Of a stretch of DNA of 64,000 nucleotides, positions 44,642 to 58,200 are shown one piece after another; position 1 is the stretch's first letter, and each line of letters starts with the position of its first letter. The stretch is from Lasiosphaeris hirsuta. Taxonomy: Eukaryota; Ascomycota; Sordariomycetes; Sordariales; Lasiosphaeriaceae. The stretch covers positions 744,001 through 808,000 of the forward strand of contig JAUKUA010000004.1 in NCBI GenBank assembly GCA_030549175.1, read 5' to 3'. A model generated the notes under the pieces. The model did not search any database and was not told the DNA's origin. It saw nothing but the letters and a program-made list of their open reading frames with translations. Both the position numbers and the translations under genes were made by a program.

Positions 44642-46276
44642 ATGGAATCGTCTTCAAACGAAGCGCGATTGATTTTGGCCCTCAATGCTCTTCAAAAAGA
44701 TGAAAATCTAAGCTTACGAGCTGCAGCCGAGATCTACGAGGTTGACCATACAACTCTCTTCCGCCGGCGCAATGGAAAACCTTTACGACGTGATATTCCA
44801 GCCAACTCACATAAACTCACGGATTTAGAAGAGAAAACGATTGTTCGATACATAATTGAACTATGTTCACGCGCATTCCACCCCCGGCTTTCGTATATGG
44901 AAGATATGGCCAACCGATTGTTACGCGAACGCGACGTGCCCCCTGTCGGCATACGCTGGGCTCACAACTTCGTTAAGCGCCAACCAGAACTTCGGACGCG
45001 TTTTACACGTAAATACGACTATCAGAGGGCTAAATATAAAGATCCAAAGATTATTCACGAGTGGTTTACACTTGTGCATAATATGAGGGTTAAATACGGC
45101 ATTCTTGACGATAATGTGTATAACTTCGATGAGACTGGGTTTATAATGGGCATTATTATGGCTCAGATGGTAGTTACTACCTCAGATAGCCTTGGTAAGG
45201 CTAAAAAGACCCAGCCTGGCAATCGAGAGTGGGCTACAATCATCCAAGGAGTGAATGCTTTAGGCTGGGCTATCCCACCATATATCATCTTAGCTGGGTA
45301 ATATCACCTTGCCAACTGGTATAAAGAGTGTAACCTTCCAGCTGACTAGTGTATTACAACAGCCGACAATGGCTGGACTACGAATGAGAAAGGCTTGGAT
45401 TGGATTCAGTACTTCGATTTCCACACAGTATCTCGTACAAAGGGTACACACCGGCTATTAATCCTTGATGGCCACGAAAGCCACCACTCCGAAAAATTCG
45501 ATAACTATTGTGAAGCGTATAACATTATTCCGCTTTGTATGCCTTCGTACTCTTCACACATACTCCAGCCTTTGGATGTTGGTTGTTTTAGCCCGTTGAA
45601 GAAGGCGTATGGCCGCCAAATTGAGCAGTTCATACGGATGAGCATCACGCACATCAGCAAGTTGGAGTTTCTTTGTGCATTCAGAGAGGCGTTTTTTGCT
45701 TCAATGACAGAAAAGAACATCTAGGGGGGGTTTACCGGAGCTGGCCTTATGCCGTACGACCCAGAGAGGGTAATATCTAAGCTTGATGTGCGCATTCGGA
45801 CCCTAACACCCCTAGCCTCAAGCCCAACACCACCACCTTGGCTATCTCAAACGCCACAAAACCCCCAAGAGGCTGCTTCACAGAAGGACCTTATTAAAGG
45901 CCGGATATCTAACCACCAAGGCAGTTCTCCGACATCTATGCTGGCTGCCGTAGACCAACTGGCTAAAGGTACAATGGCTGTAATGCACGAAGTGGCTCTT
46001 TTGCGTACAGAGGTCTCAGCCCTACGAAAGGCCAATGAGGGGCTTAGTAAGTGACGGAGAGCTAAAAAAACACGTGTGCGGCTTGGAGGGTTACTTACTG
46101 TACAAGAGGCACAGGATATACTGGATCAGAAGGCTGTGGATGAGCAGTTAGGCTAGGAAACACGACAAAATAGTGGTAGTGCAAGGGGGTCTCGTACGAA
46201 GATTCAGTGCTGTGGCGTGTGCGGCAAGCCTGGCCATAAATGCACGCACGTGCAAGGAGGCTGCAGAATCGTCTGA
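44642..46276 (+). pseudogene. pogo-family transposase with five in-frame stops
   Basis: A single frame from the ATG at 44642 encodes HTH_psq (LSLRAAAEIYEVDHTTLFRR), the CENPB domain (LSYMEDMANRLLRER), the DDE_1 core with NFDETGFIMG and LLILDGHESHHS, SYSSHILQPLDVGCF, a coiled coil, and a C-terminal zinc knuckle (CGVCGKPGHKC). Stops: TAA at 45299 (CAA), TAG near 45347 (TGG), TAG at 45722, TGA at 46052 (CGA) and a TAG near 46154. All can be single C-to-T or G-to-A changes. No frameshift, so this is the least decayed of the three pogo-like copies. Confidence 0.92.
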
Positions 46277-46356
46277 TTCATCTGTTTCCGAGGCAGTTAT
46301 TACTATTTCCTAGTGTTGTGGTTGTGTAATTGAAGATAGTTGTGGCAGGGTGGGGA

Positions 46357-46402
46357 AAAGTGTTGCACTCGCTTGTCTGTTGCACTCGCTTATCACATAC
46401 GT
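46357..46402 (-). repeat. Right TIR of pogo-like element 3
   Basis: Inverse of 44544-44589 with one C/T difference. Confidence 0.92.
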
Positions 46403-46603
46403 TATTCAAAAACGCCTTTGCAGTTCACGGAACCGCGGTGGTAGTGCAATGGTCACAAGATCCGGGACAGAACTATCATCTCATTTGGCGACCTATCCAC
46501 TGCTAATGTCAAAGGAAAAATACAAAGACACGTCAGGTATTCCCTCGTAAAGTACAACCAAGTAGATGCCAACAAACTATGCATCCTTCGGGTCCACCGC
46601 GAA

Positions 46604-47446
46604 TTACTCACTCTTGATGATGACCTCAACTTCCTCGGTCCCACTTTCCTCAGGCTCTCCCTCAGCCCTTAGGATTTGAATCTCATCCCGAAGAGCATGA
46701 TTCTCTGCCTTGGAGAAGCGAAGACTAGTCTCGGATACACGGAGACGGGACTCCGATTCGCGGAGGCAAAACTCGGCTTTACGAAGACGAGACTCCAGAG
46801 CACTGTTTTGAGCCCGGAGGGCACCCATCTCCTTTCTGTCCACTTCCTTCTTATCCACCACCTCGCTTAGCTGGGCGAGGGCCTTGTTCAACTGCAACTG
46901 AAGTCCCTCGGCCGTCGCCGCTGATGCATCGTGACCCTCGTCCAATCCAAGGCCCTGTTCTCCGCCGTCAAGGCCACCACTGCGGCTGTCCTGGACCGTT
47001 GGGCTACTTCCGCCAGAGGTGCGGGTGAAAGAACTGCCTCTCTGGGGAGGAGCTTTCAGGTCTCTGTCCGGTGACATTACAGGCCCTGCGCGGTGCTGGT
47101 AAGGGGATTGCCTGCGTCCCCAAGGTCTCTGCTCCTCACGGCCATACCTTCCATGGCGGATGGGACCCGCTCCGGCCGCCTGGAAACCGCTTCCGTTCGG
47201 GCTTCCTCGGTGCATTGCGGCCGGGCCACGCGGCGCGTTCATGACGCCTCTGCCATCGTCTCTATCGTCTCTGTATCCCTGAGGCGGACCCTGGGTATGG
47301 CCTTGGCCAGAGGGCATCATCCGGTCCGGGTGAGGGCCGAACGCATGGGGCTCCTCTCGTTGCCCCTTGCCCTTTCCCCTTTTGTGCTTGGGGTGGCGAC
47401 TGAAGCCCATGGTACCTGACGTGGAGTGGGTGGCCGTGGTAGACAC
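46604..47446 (-). CDS. Hypothetical disordered and coiled-coil protein
   Basis: Single exon of 280 residues from the ATG at 47446. The first 170 residues are basic, Gly/Arg/Pro-rich and disordered (KHKRGKGKGQREE, RDDRDDGRG). The last 110 form a long coiled coil with regular repeats (CLRESESRLRVSETSLRFSKAE) and an acidic end (TEEVEVIIKSE). There is no signal peptide or membrane helix. RG-rich plus coiled-coil design suggests RNA binding or scaffolding, which is inference only. It lies next to the third pogo-like element in gene-poor DNA. Confidence 0.5.
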   Translation of the reverse strand: MSTTATHSTSGTMGFSRHPKHKRGKGKGQREEPHAFGPHPDRMMPSGQGHTQGPPQGYRDDRDDGRGVMNAPRGPAAMHRGSPNGSGFQAAGAGPIRHGRYGREEQRPWGRRQSPYQHRAGPVMSPDRDLKAPPQRGSSFTRTSGGSSPTVQDSRSGGLDGGEQGLGLDEGHDASAATAEGLQLQLNKALAQLSEVVDKKEVDRKEMGALRAQNSALESRLRKAEFCLRESESRLRVSETSLRFSKAENHALRDEIQILRAEGEPEESGTEEVEVIIKSE

Positions 47447-48369
47447 AGCGCTAGGTAGGTGGGGGTGGAAGGTACAGCGCTGGGTAGGTAGGCCTGCCGT
47501 GTCGCTCTAGTTAGCGTCGGTGCAGGTATTCGCGCCTGTTTTCGAAGGCGATCTCGTTGAAGGGGTTATGCAATCACAAACGGAGGGAGAATTTACTGTG
47601 CAAGCATGAAGCTGGGAATTTTTGATGCAATCTTGAAGATCGCGGGACCGAGTGTTTAGAAATTTTCTGGCGCCCTGGAAGAGAGGTGACTTCCGAGGTC
47701 CTGTCGTGTTTTGTCCAGGCTGTCGGCCGGATGGAAGCTGCAAGAGGGCAATAAAAACAAGGCCAAAGACAGTGCCTCGTGGCCTCTGCTCAACGAGACG
47801 TTGGCCAATGGCAGACAGGTTCCGTTCCCTCTGTCAAAAGGTAGCAGTTTCCCAAGTTGTCATGGCCACCCTTCTCTCCTGCCCCAGGTGATTAGCCAAA
47901 CGGAGTCGACTGCCAAATCCTCTCCACATCGAGCAGTTATTTTTTTTTTTATGTGACCCACGCAAAGCTGGGGGGAAGGGGGGGTGGGGGTGGGGGGAGG
48001 GTTGGGATGCAATTACCGTTCATTCCGTGACCGGGCTACATTTCACACTCAAAAGACTGTTTCACCTCACCCATTGATGTATAAACAATGGGGGGCTACG
48101 CAGACAATACCGCTCCTTATACGCAGAGACATAAGTGAGACTTGCGGGAATGATGCTAAGCACAATGGCATTTTGGCACGGCGAGGATTGTATGTGACGT
48201 TGTGTGTCAATGATTGGTTTTGGTGACTGCTCCCCCCGCTGATTGTCAAGTTGTGCGGGAGGTGATGCTTGTGCGGGAGATTGACACCGAGATTCTTAGT
48301 ATCCCTGCGCCAGACCAAGTCAGATAGATCGCGGACACCCAACGCGCCGACCAGCAAGAGTGGTAGTGC
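47447..48369. other. Intergenic, homopolymer and G-rich tracts
   Basis: No gene seen. A T-run at about 47939-47950 and a G-rich tract at 47970-48006 stand out. Confidence 0.5.
47970..48006 (+). repeat. G-rich tract with G-quadruplex potential
   Basis: Five or more runs of at least three G separated by 1-2 bases (GGGGGG-AA-GGGGGGG-T-GGGGG-T-GGGGGG-A-GGG-TT-GGG). Confidence 0.75.
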
Positions 48370-48892
48370 TCATGCGTCCATTTTCGCCACCTTGGCCTCC
48401 ACCTTGGCCCTCTCGGCCGCCGCCTCATCCATCTCGCCCACCTCGTCCAAGATGCCCAGCAGTACCTTAACGTTCCTGGCCAGATCTCCAAGTGGGGTAT
48501 TCTTTCTTCCGAGGGCTAAAGTCATATACTCCCTCATGGCCCGGCGCACTTCTACCCTGATGGGAGCTAGTAGATCGGAGTCAAAGTCTTCGGGGGACGT
48601 CTCAAGGTCCTTCTCCCGAGATGCTTGGCTTCTTCTGACCTCGATCACCTCCGTCGCCATTTCTCCCGGCAAGCATATATGGCGTTTCGTAGTTTCAGGA
48701 CTTCCTCCTTGATGATGACGACCTCCTCGGGTGTCTCACCACTTGCCTTGCTCTCGGTGGGCCCCGGCGCCCGCAGTCGAGGCGGTCATAGATGGGTGAG
48801 TTGCCGCCGGATGAGTTACCACGGCCACGAACTGGTCCGCCTCCGCTTTGGGATCCTCCATGTGCATAGAGCAAGCTCACCATGTGGGACAT
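48370..48892 (-). pseudogene. Hypothetical coiled-coil gene, frame-split
   Basis: Three frames give successive pieces: MSHMVSLLYAHGGSQSGGG with SSGGNSPIYDRLDCGRRG (from 48892), then ESKASGETPEEVVIIKEEV and LKLRNAIYACREKW, then MATEVIEVRRSQASREKD to KVEAKVAKMDA (ending 48370). The acidic EEVVIIKEE stretch recalls the end of the 46.6-kb protein. No clean splice sites join the frames, so a decayed gene is likely. Confidence 0.3.
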
Positions 48893-49662
48893 CGGCTACG
48901 GGTTCACTCTGTCGTTTACTCCGTGCATGCTGAGCATGCTGTCCACCAAACAATCTACCAGCAGCAGAATGCGCATGCTACTGTCCGAAACTAGCCATAT
49001 CCATCGTTGCACCATTTCCTAGGAGCCGAGGACGCGGTACACTCTCTGATGCTTCTTGGAGGATGGGGATCGTTGACAGATTGACCTACAGCATGGTCTA
49101 GCCATTGATTCCCGGCAGCGCAGCAATACGATCGAGATTGGCCTTAGTCTCATTTATGGAAATGTTGCCAAAAATTCCCACGCTTTTTCCCGCGGTATAG
49201 GGATTCGCCCATGCAGTTCCCTTTTGAAGGCCGTCAATCTCGGAATCGTTGACCTATCTTTCGCCAAAACAAGTCACCAACACTTACCAGCGCCACCCCT
49301 TTCGAAACCTCCTACCATCTCATCTATCCATTGACATGTTGTAACATCTTCAACCACACTTCCATTACTTCTCCATACCCTCGAATATCATATTGCTCGA
49401 CCCCAGCTCATCAACCTGATCAACGCTACCATGCGGCCCCAATAGGGGTTCAGGGCGGACCCCTGCGAGGCGGAGGGGCTTAGGTAAGCATGAAAGCGCT
49501 ACCTCCCACATGCCACGTTCCACTTGCTGGCCTCTGCTTAGCTGGCCTCGCTCCAAAAAGCCCCCGAAACACCGACGCCGCGGGTCGCCAATTGAGAACC
49601 GACGCCTGACAAAATGCGCGGGCAATAGTTGAGCCTACAACCGAACGGTCGAGACATTGAAG
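48893..49662. other. Intergenic, promoter side of membrane-protein gene
   Basis: No gene recognised. Confidence 0.4.
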
Positions 49663-50614
49663 ATGGGATTTCCGCGCGCGCTGCTAGTCGCGACGCTGGC
49701 ACTGGCGACACGGGTGCTGGCCGACGCCCCCGCCCACGAGAACACGCTGCCGTCGTACCACTATGGCGCCCCCATCCGCGTCGAGTGCATGAACCGCAGC
49801 TCGTGAGTCCTCCCCATCCCAGCCGGCAGGCACGCGGCGCTGACATCCCCCCTCCCCCCCCAGCGAAACAGGTGAACACATCGAGAACTCGGCGCACGAG
49901 ATCCAATGGATCCCGTTCCCCGTGTGCAACGAGACCAGCGAGCCGCTCGAGTTCCAGTACGGCGTCGAGGGCGAGCAGAACTGCACCGTCGCCATGGTCA
50001 GCGACCCCTTCTTCCACCTGCTCGAGTTCTACATCCACAGCGACGCGCCGCTGTCGTGCCGGCTGCCGGCGCGGCCGCCGCCGCACGTCGAGGTGGTGGG
50101 CGAGGCGCTGCCGGAGCGCGAGTACATCCCGCTCGTCTTCGCACTGGCCGGCACGCTCCAGCTGAGCCACATGCACATCAGCACCCACATGAACGTGCTG
50201 CTGCACAGCACGCCCAAGCACCACATCCACCCGCACGACAGCGGCGTGCTCGACAGCGGCACCGCCTACAGCACGAGCCCGCTGACGCACATGGAGGGCG
50301 GCGCCACCCGCCGGCTCGTCATTGGGGACCCGCTGCCGCTGAGCTTTAGTGTTCGCTGGTTCCCGACGCCCGCGCTGCCCAAGGTCGCCGGTAAGGTCGA
50401 GTGGGCCGGCATGGGCGGGCATATCTACGCGAGCACCGTCTTCTACAGTATTGTGTCCTTCATGACGGGCGCCGTGCTGTCGGCCGTTTACTTTTTCGGG
50501 TCGGTGCTGCCTCGCCGGCTGCGCGGGCGCGGGCTTGGGGGGGCCACGCCGCTGGGGTACGGCGTGGGTGGGGTTGGCAACGGGTGGGGATATCAAAAGA
50601 GGGCAATTGATTAG
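49663..50614 (+). CDS. Type I membrane protein, unknown function
   Basis: Exons 49663-49802 and 49864-50614 give 296 residues. The intron (GTGAGT, pyrimidine-rich end, CCCCAG) joins CMNRSS to ETGEHIEN. The signal peptide is FPRALLVATLALATRVLA. The lumenal domain has Cys pairs and NRS, NET and NCT sequons, and a His-rich strand pattern (LQLSHMHISTHMNVLLHS). One C-terminal membrane helix (FYSIVSFMTGAVLSAVYFFG) and a short basic tail (PRRLRGRG) follow. It is convergent with the EXPERA gene. No family recognised. Splicing plus topology make it a solid gene. Confidence 0.8.
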
Positions 50615-50742
50615 GCGTGACACGACATCTATGACATCTTTTGTATTGTACACCTCCAGGCGGCTGTCGGATACCAGGTGGGATGGAGTTGGCGTCTGCA
50701 TTATCCAAGCGTGGTTTCCCGGCTACGTCCTGTTCTCTGTGC

Positions 50743-51413
50743 CTACTGCGCCTTCTTGCCCGCAAGGGCGGCATCGGCGGCCCTGATGCGCGCGAGTATC
50801 CTCGATGCCATGTCAATGGTGATGAGAGACGCTGTTCTGTCAGCAGGGCTTCGTGGATGCATTGAGGGGGGACTCACGAATAACGAGCCACGGCAAGTAA
50901 TAGCTGTAGACGAGCGTGCTCTTGGTCTCGAGCGTGTACAGAGCCTCGTCCCAGTAAAAGACGTCGTGGATGCAGACCAGGGTGGTCAGGGCCGTCTCGA
51001 ATCCGTAGGCGGCGAGCAGCAGCTCGTGGGCGCCCGTGGTGCCGCGGCGCTTGATGGCGAAGCGGTAGAACGTGAACAGCGCGACGGGCAGGGCAAGCGA
51101 GTACTCGAGCATGATAAACAGACCCATCCAGCTGTCGTGGCCCGACGCCGTCTCGGCGGACCACTGCGCGATGGGGTCATTGAACTTGGTGATGTAGTCG
51201 AGCCGTGCGATCTGAGCAAAGTGCAGCGGGGCCCCTGGGAGCTCGTACAGCGACTTGGGGTAGAATTCCAGGCCGTCGATGACTGTCTAGTCAGTGGATT
51301 GTCTGGGAAAAGGGGGGAGGGTTAGGGGTGCACCTACGGGTGATGATGGGGATCTGGATTGCCACCCATAGCAGCCAGATGTAATTCCTCCATGAGTCGT
51401 TGTAGGTGGCCAT
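50743..51413 (-). CDS. EXPERA/TMEM97-like ER membrane protein
   Basis: Exons 51413-51338, 51282-50878 and 50831-50743 give 189 residues; introns are 55 and 46 bases. About four membrane helices: YIWLLWVAIQIPIITLIDGL, WMGLFIMLEYSLALPVALFTFY, a middle helix (LLLAAYGFETALTTLVCIHDV) and YSYYLPWLVIPSLITIDMA. This pattern fits the EXPERA family (TMEM97/sigma-2 receptor, EBP, TM6SF), which binds or isomerises sterols in the ER. The spliced C-terminus is KKAQ, a canonical KKxx ER-retrieval signal visible only with the last intron removed. Substrate not deducible. Confidence 0.82.
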
Positions 51414-51910
51414 TTTGATTGACTGCGATTGAAGCTAAAGTGGGAATGTGAATTGGGGAAGCGAAGCGAGGCGCGTCGCGTTTTATGGCTTGCTGCCAAG
51501 CAATTTGGTATTACGAGCTGACAGCTCCGCTAGGACCGCCGCTCAACCACAGCTGCAACAGATAACTCGACATGAACCGCCGTTGCTGACAGCCCTGAGA
51601 AGCACACAGGAGCGGTTGGCAGTTAGAAGCGCCTCCGCTGCAATCAACTGCGGTGCCTTGAGGTTCCCGCTACGAGTATTGTCTAGGAGGGACAGGAAGC
51701 AGATGCTGGACCGCTGTGATTGGTCAATAGTCAACCACCGCATCATACCACTCTTGGCCGATACATCTAATCTAGGTAATAGAGCAGCATTTAGTCTCAT
51801 CACCCTTGACATTTGATCCGCATTTAGTCCCGTCACCCTTCACATTTGATCCGCATATCCTCACTTCGACCCTAGGGTTCGCTTCAGAGCCCTGCCCAGC
51901 ACTTATCAAC
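51414..51910. other. Intergenic, divergent promoters
   Basis: Promoter region for the EXPERA gene and the peroxidase. CATTTAGTCyCrTCACCCTT-ACATTTGATCCGCAT is directly repeated at about 51789-51857. No gene seen. Confidence 0.5.
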
Positions 51911-52750
51911 ATGTCTGCCAACCCAGAACCCACACCGCTCCCCAGAGGGACCTTCTCTCCCCCTGGTCCAACCGACATCCGTGGTCCCTGCCCGATGCTC
52001 AACAGTCTCGCAAACCACGGCTACATCCCACGCCACGGCCGCAACGTTTGCGCAGCCGACGTCACCGCGGCACTGCACGACACCATCGGCGTCTCCACCA
52101 CAGTCAGCTCACTCTTCACTTACCCCATCTTCCTCGAGCATAAAGACCCAGTACCCTCCCCGTCTGGTCCCGCCTCATTCAGGCATACCTCGTGGCACTA
52201 CCTGCACTACCTGCACCACCCATCAACCATCTTCTCCCGCTGGGGCATGCGCCGCCCCAATCAACGGGACCCAGCGACCGGCAGGCGCTGTCTCGACCTC
52301 GACCAGCTCGCCACGCCCGGCGTGATCGAGCACGACATCTCACTGACCCGGCGAGATAGGGCGCAGGGGGATTGCATCACGCCGCAGCCCGACTTGGTAG
52401 AGGCCCTGCTCGACTGCTCGTCGGATGGGGGCGAGACTATCGCGGCGCGGGACCTCGCGGGCTTCAGGGAGCTGAGGATTGCGACGCAGAAGGAGCAGAA
52501 TCCGGATGCGCTGTACGGACGGCTGCAGCACAGCTTTGCGTGCATGGAGATTGCCTTGCTTCTGGGGACGTTTGGGGATGGAGAGCAGGTGAGCGTGGAT
52601 TTTTCTAGAGCCTTCTTTCGGGAGGAGAGGTTGCCATTGCGAGAGGGGTGGGACTGGAAGGAGAGGAAGGGGTGGAGCAGGAGGCTGGGCCTTTGGAGGC
52701 TGGTGAGGACGTCTTGGAGGGTAAGAAGGATGGTGAAGGCACCAAGTTGA
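51911..52750 (+). CDS. Heme-thiolate peroxidase (chloroperoxidase/UPO family)
   Basis: Single exon of 279 residues from the ATG at 51911 (MSANPEPTPLP); the frame is open upstream, but the family motif lies at normal distance from this ATG. GPCPMLNSLANHGYIPRHGR contains Cys27, the proximal heme thiolate of Peroxidase_2 (PF01328) proteins. VIEHDISLTRRD supplies the E-H-D-x-S motif (Glu140, His141, Asp142, Ser144) typical of short unspecific peroxygenases. These enzymes use hydrogen peroxide to halogenate or oxygenate substrates. No signal peptide is visible, so it may act inside the cell, unlike Caldariomyces chloroperoxidase. Confidence 0.9.
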   Translation: MSANPEPTPLPRGTFSPPGPTDIRGPCPMLNSLANHGYIPRHGRNVCAADVTAALHDTIGVSTTVSSLFTYPIFLEHKDPVPSPSGPASFRHTSWHYLHYLHHPSTIFSRWGMRRPNQRDPATGRRCLDLDQLATPGVIEHDISLTRRDRAQGDCITPQPDLVEALLDCSSDGGETIAARDLAGFRELRIATQKEQNPDALYGRLQHSFACMEIALLLGTFGDGEQVSVDFSRAFFREERLPLREGWDWKERKGWSRRLGLWRLVRTSWRVRRMVKAPS

Positions 52751-53050
52751 ACTACTTCTAAGGATCCTGCTTCCCCAGCGTGCCGGGATACCGACCACAG
52801 TCTAAGCATTACCTCAACCATTATTAGCTCGCTCTTGTCAAGTGTGCTCCCGAGTTGTTGTACCGTTCCCTGTTATTAGCCCGACACCGCCCAGCATCCC
52901 CTACTAGCGCCCACTATCACCCCTACTGCCACGCCCCCGGCCCCCCCCCCCCCCCACACGGCACTGCAAAGATTCACTGTCGTCAGGTGACCATCTGCCA
53001 AAAAGTATTTCAAACAATCTGTGTGTTAACTGGTAAATATTCCAGCTCCA
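52751..53050. other. Convergent intergenic with C-run
   Basis: 3' flanks of two converging genes. A run of 15 C lies at 52941-52955. Confidence 0.6.
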
Positions 53051-55229
<2,179 letters not shown>

Positions 55230-58200
55230 TTACGTCGACAATATCCCTGCGGCAGCATTAGAACTAATACGGTCAAATGGCAGGCGCAGGGCAACCCACA
55301 TATCATGCTCCCGTCCGCATTCGTCCAGCCGCTCCAGGTTTTCCTTGCCATTCTCCTTGTCCCCGAAGCGCACAAAGTGCAAGCTGACCTGGGTACGGTC
55401 GAGGCGTCGGCGTTTCAGCTCGTCGATCAGCCGCCTGACCGGCTTTTCCACCCCGCACGCATCGCCGCTATTATCGCCCCAATCCCCGTCCGTAAACACG
55501 TAGACGCTGACTTGGCTTCTCGCAAAGATGTTGACATTGACGCCAAACACCCTGTAAGGAAGATGGGTGATGATGTTGTCGATCAGCTCTCCTATCCGGG
55601 CCTCCATCATGTGCCCTTCGCCCCTATACTCACAGCCCTTTACGAGTTTTTCCAACTTCTTCGTCCACCTTGCTCTATGTACCTTCCGAGGCCGTGACGC
55701 AAAGGCGAGCTCGACTTGGTTCGGATCAAGCCGCTTGGCTATGCATGCTAGGGCGCGGAACCCCTCCGAGATTGTGTTCTTGTCGCTGAGCATGGTGCGA
55801 GAGTCGTCAATGAAGAAGAACTGGTCCCGCCCTCCGAGGTTGTCCTCCAGGTACCCGACAAGGTCGGCGGTTGCTTGGCCTACAGGCTTGCTTCCGCCAA
55901 AATCGGATTGGAATTGGATGTCGCTGATCCGGAGACCGCTGGTTGGGACGGGAGTCGGGGCAGCTGATGTGGATTGCGAGGCGCCGGCTTGCTGCGGCTG
56001 TGATGCAGAGGACCCATTCGTATTCGCCGACGACTGCACAGACGTGGAATCGTCGTTTGTAGACCCGGAATCATCTCGCCGCAGGTTGGGCGATCCAGCC
56101 GACACGCTGACGCCATCCGGGGGTGCTACGGTCGATGGGAAGTATGACCTGCTGGCCGCAGACGGACGAGCGGTGCGCATGCGGGAGAGGGTTTTGAGAA
56201 ATGGGTTGGTCCTGGAAAGGTCACCTGGTTGCTTTTGGGTGCCCGGGGGCGCGATCCCCGTGGAGGGTGTATTTGCGCTTGTTCTCGGAGTTGACGGCGT
56301 AGAAACTGGTGCGGGTGAGAATAAAGCCGACGGGACTTCAGAAGGGCTGGTTGGAATCTCTGTGACAGGCGAGGATCTACATCGATTATCGATAAACTGC
56401 TCAAACTTCTCCAAAATGACTCTTGCTCGCGACCGGTCTTTCGGAGTTGGGACAAGCATGCACTCTTCGACCCAGTTGAGCACTTGGGGCGTAACGTCAT
56501 CATTGGATGCCCTGCAGCACTCCCTGAATCTCCTGTGCTGATTTTTGACAACCGGCAACGGCTCGATACTGTCGTGGAAGCAGCCCTCATAGCCACTGTT
56601 CTGGAACCGGAGAACCTTGGTCGAATGGTACGCTGTGCGTGATTTGAAGTAGGCCAACTGCTCTTTACTTCCGCCGGTTACCCAAGCGGCGGTGTGGCTC
56701 AGGACAGCGCCCATAGAAAAGATGTCTGCCGACGTGGTGATCATGTTGGTCCCTCTATGACGTTGGATTGTGTGGTGGCAGCACTCGGGCGAGCCTAGAA
56801 CACCGTCAGGATCAGTCACGGAACAAGGGGGGCTCGGAAGCTTACTGAATCGCTGGTTTCCGTAACGGTCCAGGCCCATGGATCCACTGGCTCTCCTTGC
56901 GGTTCTGACGCGACTGTACAGGCCGAAATCGGCTATCTTGGGTGTAAAGTCATACAGCGATCCCGATGGCCCTTTCATGAGGAGGATGTTCTCCGGTCGA
57001 ATGTCTTGGTGGATCCTCGTAGGTGTCAGTAGATTCCATGTCCATCAGTCAAGGGGGGGGGGGGGGGGGGGCTTACCCCTTGATCACCTCGTCATCGTTA
57101 TACGACATGAGCTGATGGATCCTGTCCAAGCCTGAGAAGACTTGGAAAATGTTCTTCCAAAACAGCACGACATCATCGACTGTCGATGGTGCCGGGCTGG
57201 CGAAGAACTCGCCCAAATTTCCACCGTCCACGTATTCCAGCATCAGGCAGTACGAGCCAAGCTGTCGGAAAGAGCCGTAAAACTTTACGACGTTCGGGGA
57301 TGGGTGTACGCTGAGGCGCCGGAGCGCCCGGAGTTCGTTCTCGTAGCATTCCTCATGCTTTTTGCCGTGGTAGACTTTGAAGACAAAGGTCTTTTTGGTC
57401 GGACGGCCCTCATCCTGTGTGGCCAATGTTAGCGCTGGCAAATGGGGGAGAAGGGAAGGGGATGGAAGCGTGCCGCTTACCAGGTCAAGATGGTTGAAGC
57501 CGTCATGAATGTCAAAGTGTTGGACCTCGGTCGTGTTGCTCTGGGCAATCGTAACTGGAGTGTCGATGGGCAAAATACACTCGTCGTCGACATAAAGGTC
57601 CTGGAGCTGATCGGAGCGAAAGTGCAGCGGGAAGAACTGCCACTGATTCACGGTGATCTGCTTGAAGAAGTCGCTAAAGAACTTCTCGTTGGGCCACGCG
57701 CTTGGTCGGTCGCGCCATGGCAAACTCTCGTCGGATAGATTGCGGCTGATGAATAGCGGCTGGAGATTGCGAACGGCGTCGTGGTTGGTGTAGACGAGCG
57801 TGGAGAAGATTCGCAGATACTTGCGCTTGATGGCGCCGACGTCAATGTCGAGGCGTTCTGAGAATGCGTGGAGCACGTGGGAAATGCGGCCTGGCGTCCA
57901 GTACGTCTGGAGGGCGCTCAGCGGTACGTAGTTCTTGGAATTGCCGGCGAGGTCTCGGCCGATGTGGTTCGCCTTGATGTCGGCGACGAATTCGGCGAAT
58001 TTGCGAAAGGGCTCTGGGTTGACGCTCCGTGGTGCCATCGGTTCAGGTGCCGCGACTCGCTGGTCGCGACGGCAGGATGCGGGGAAGTCTTGGTCTTTAT
58101 CGCGCGGGGCCGGGGCTCGGAGCTTCAGCTCAGTGGGATTGGAAAGGGGCCCCACAGCGTCCAAGCTGACCCATGTCGTGAGCCTCTGTCGCGCGTTTCT

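Larger units (their letters stand above)
44544..46402 (+). mobile_element. pogo/Fot1-like DNA transposon 3, inactive (1,859 bp)
   Basis: 46-base inverted repeats with one mismatch (44544-44589, 46357-46402) are flanked by TA (44542-44543, 46403-46404). Each inverted repeat holds two copies of about 17 bases, ATAAGCGAGTGCAACA being the core. The transposase frame is co-linear but stop-interrupted. Confidence 0.94.
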
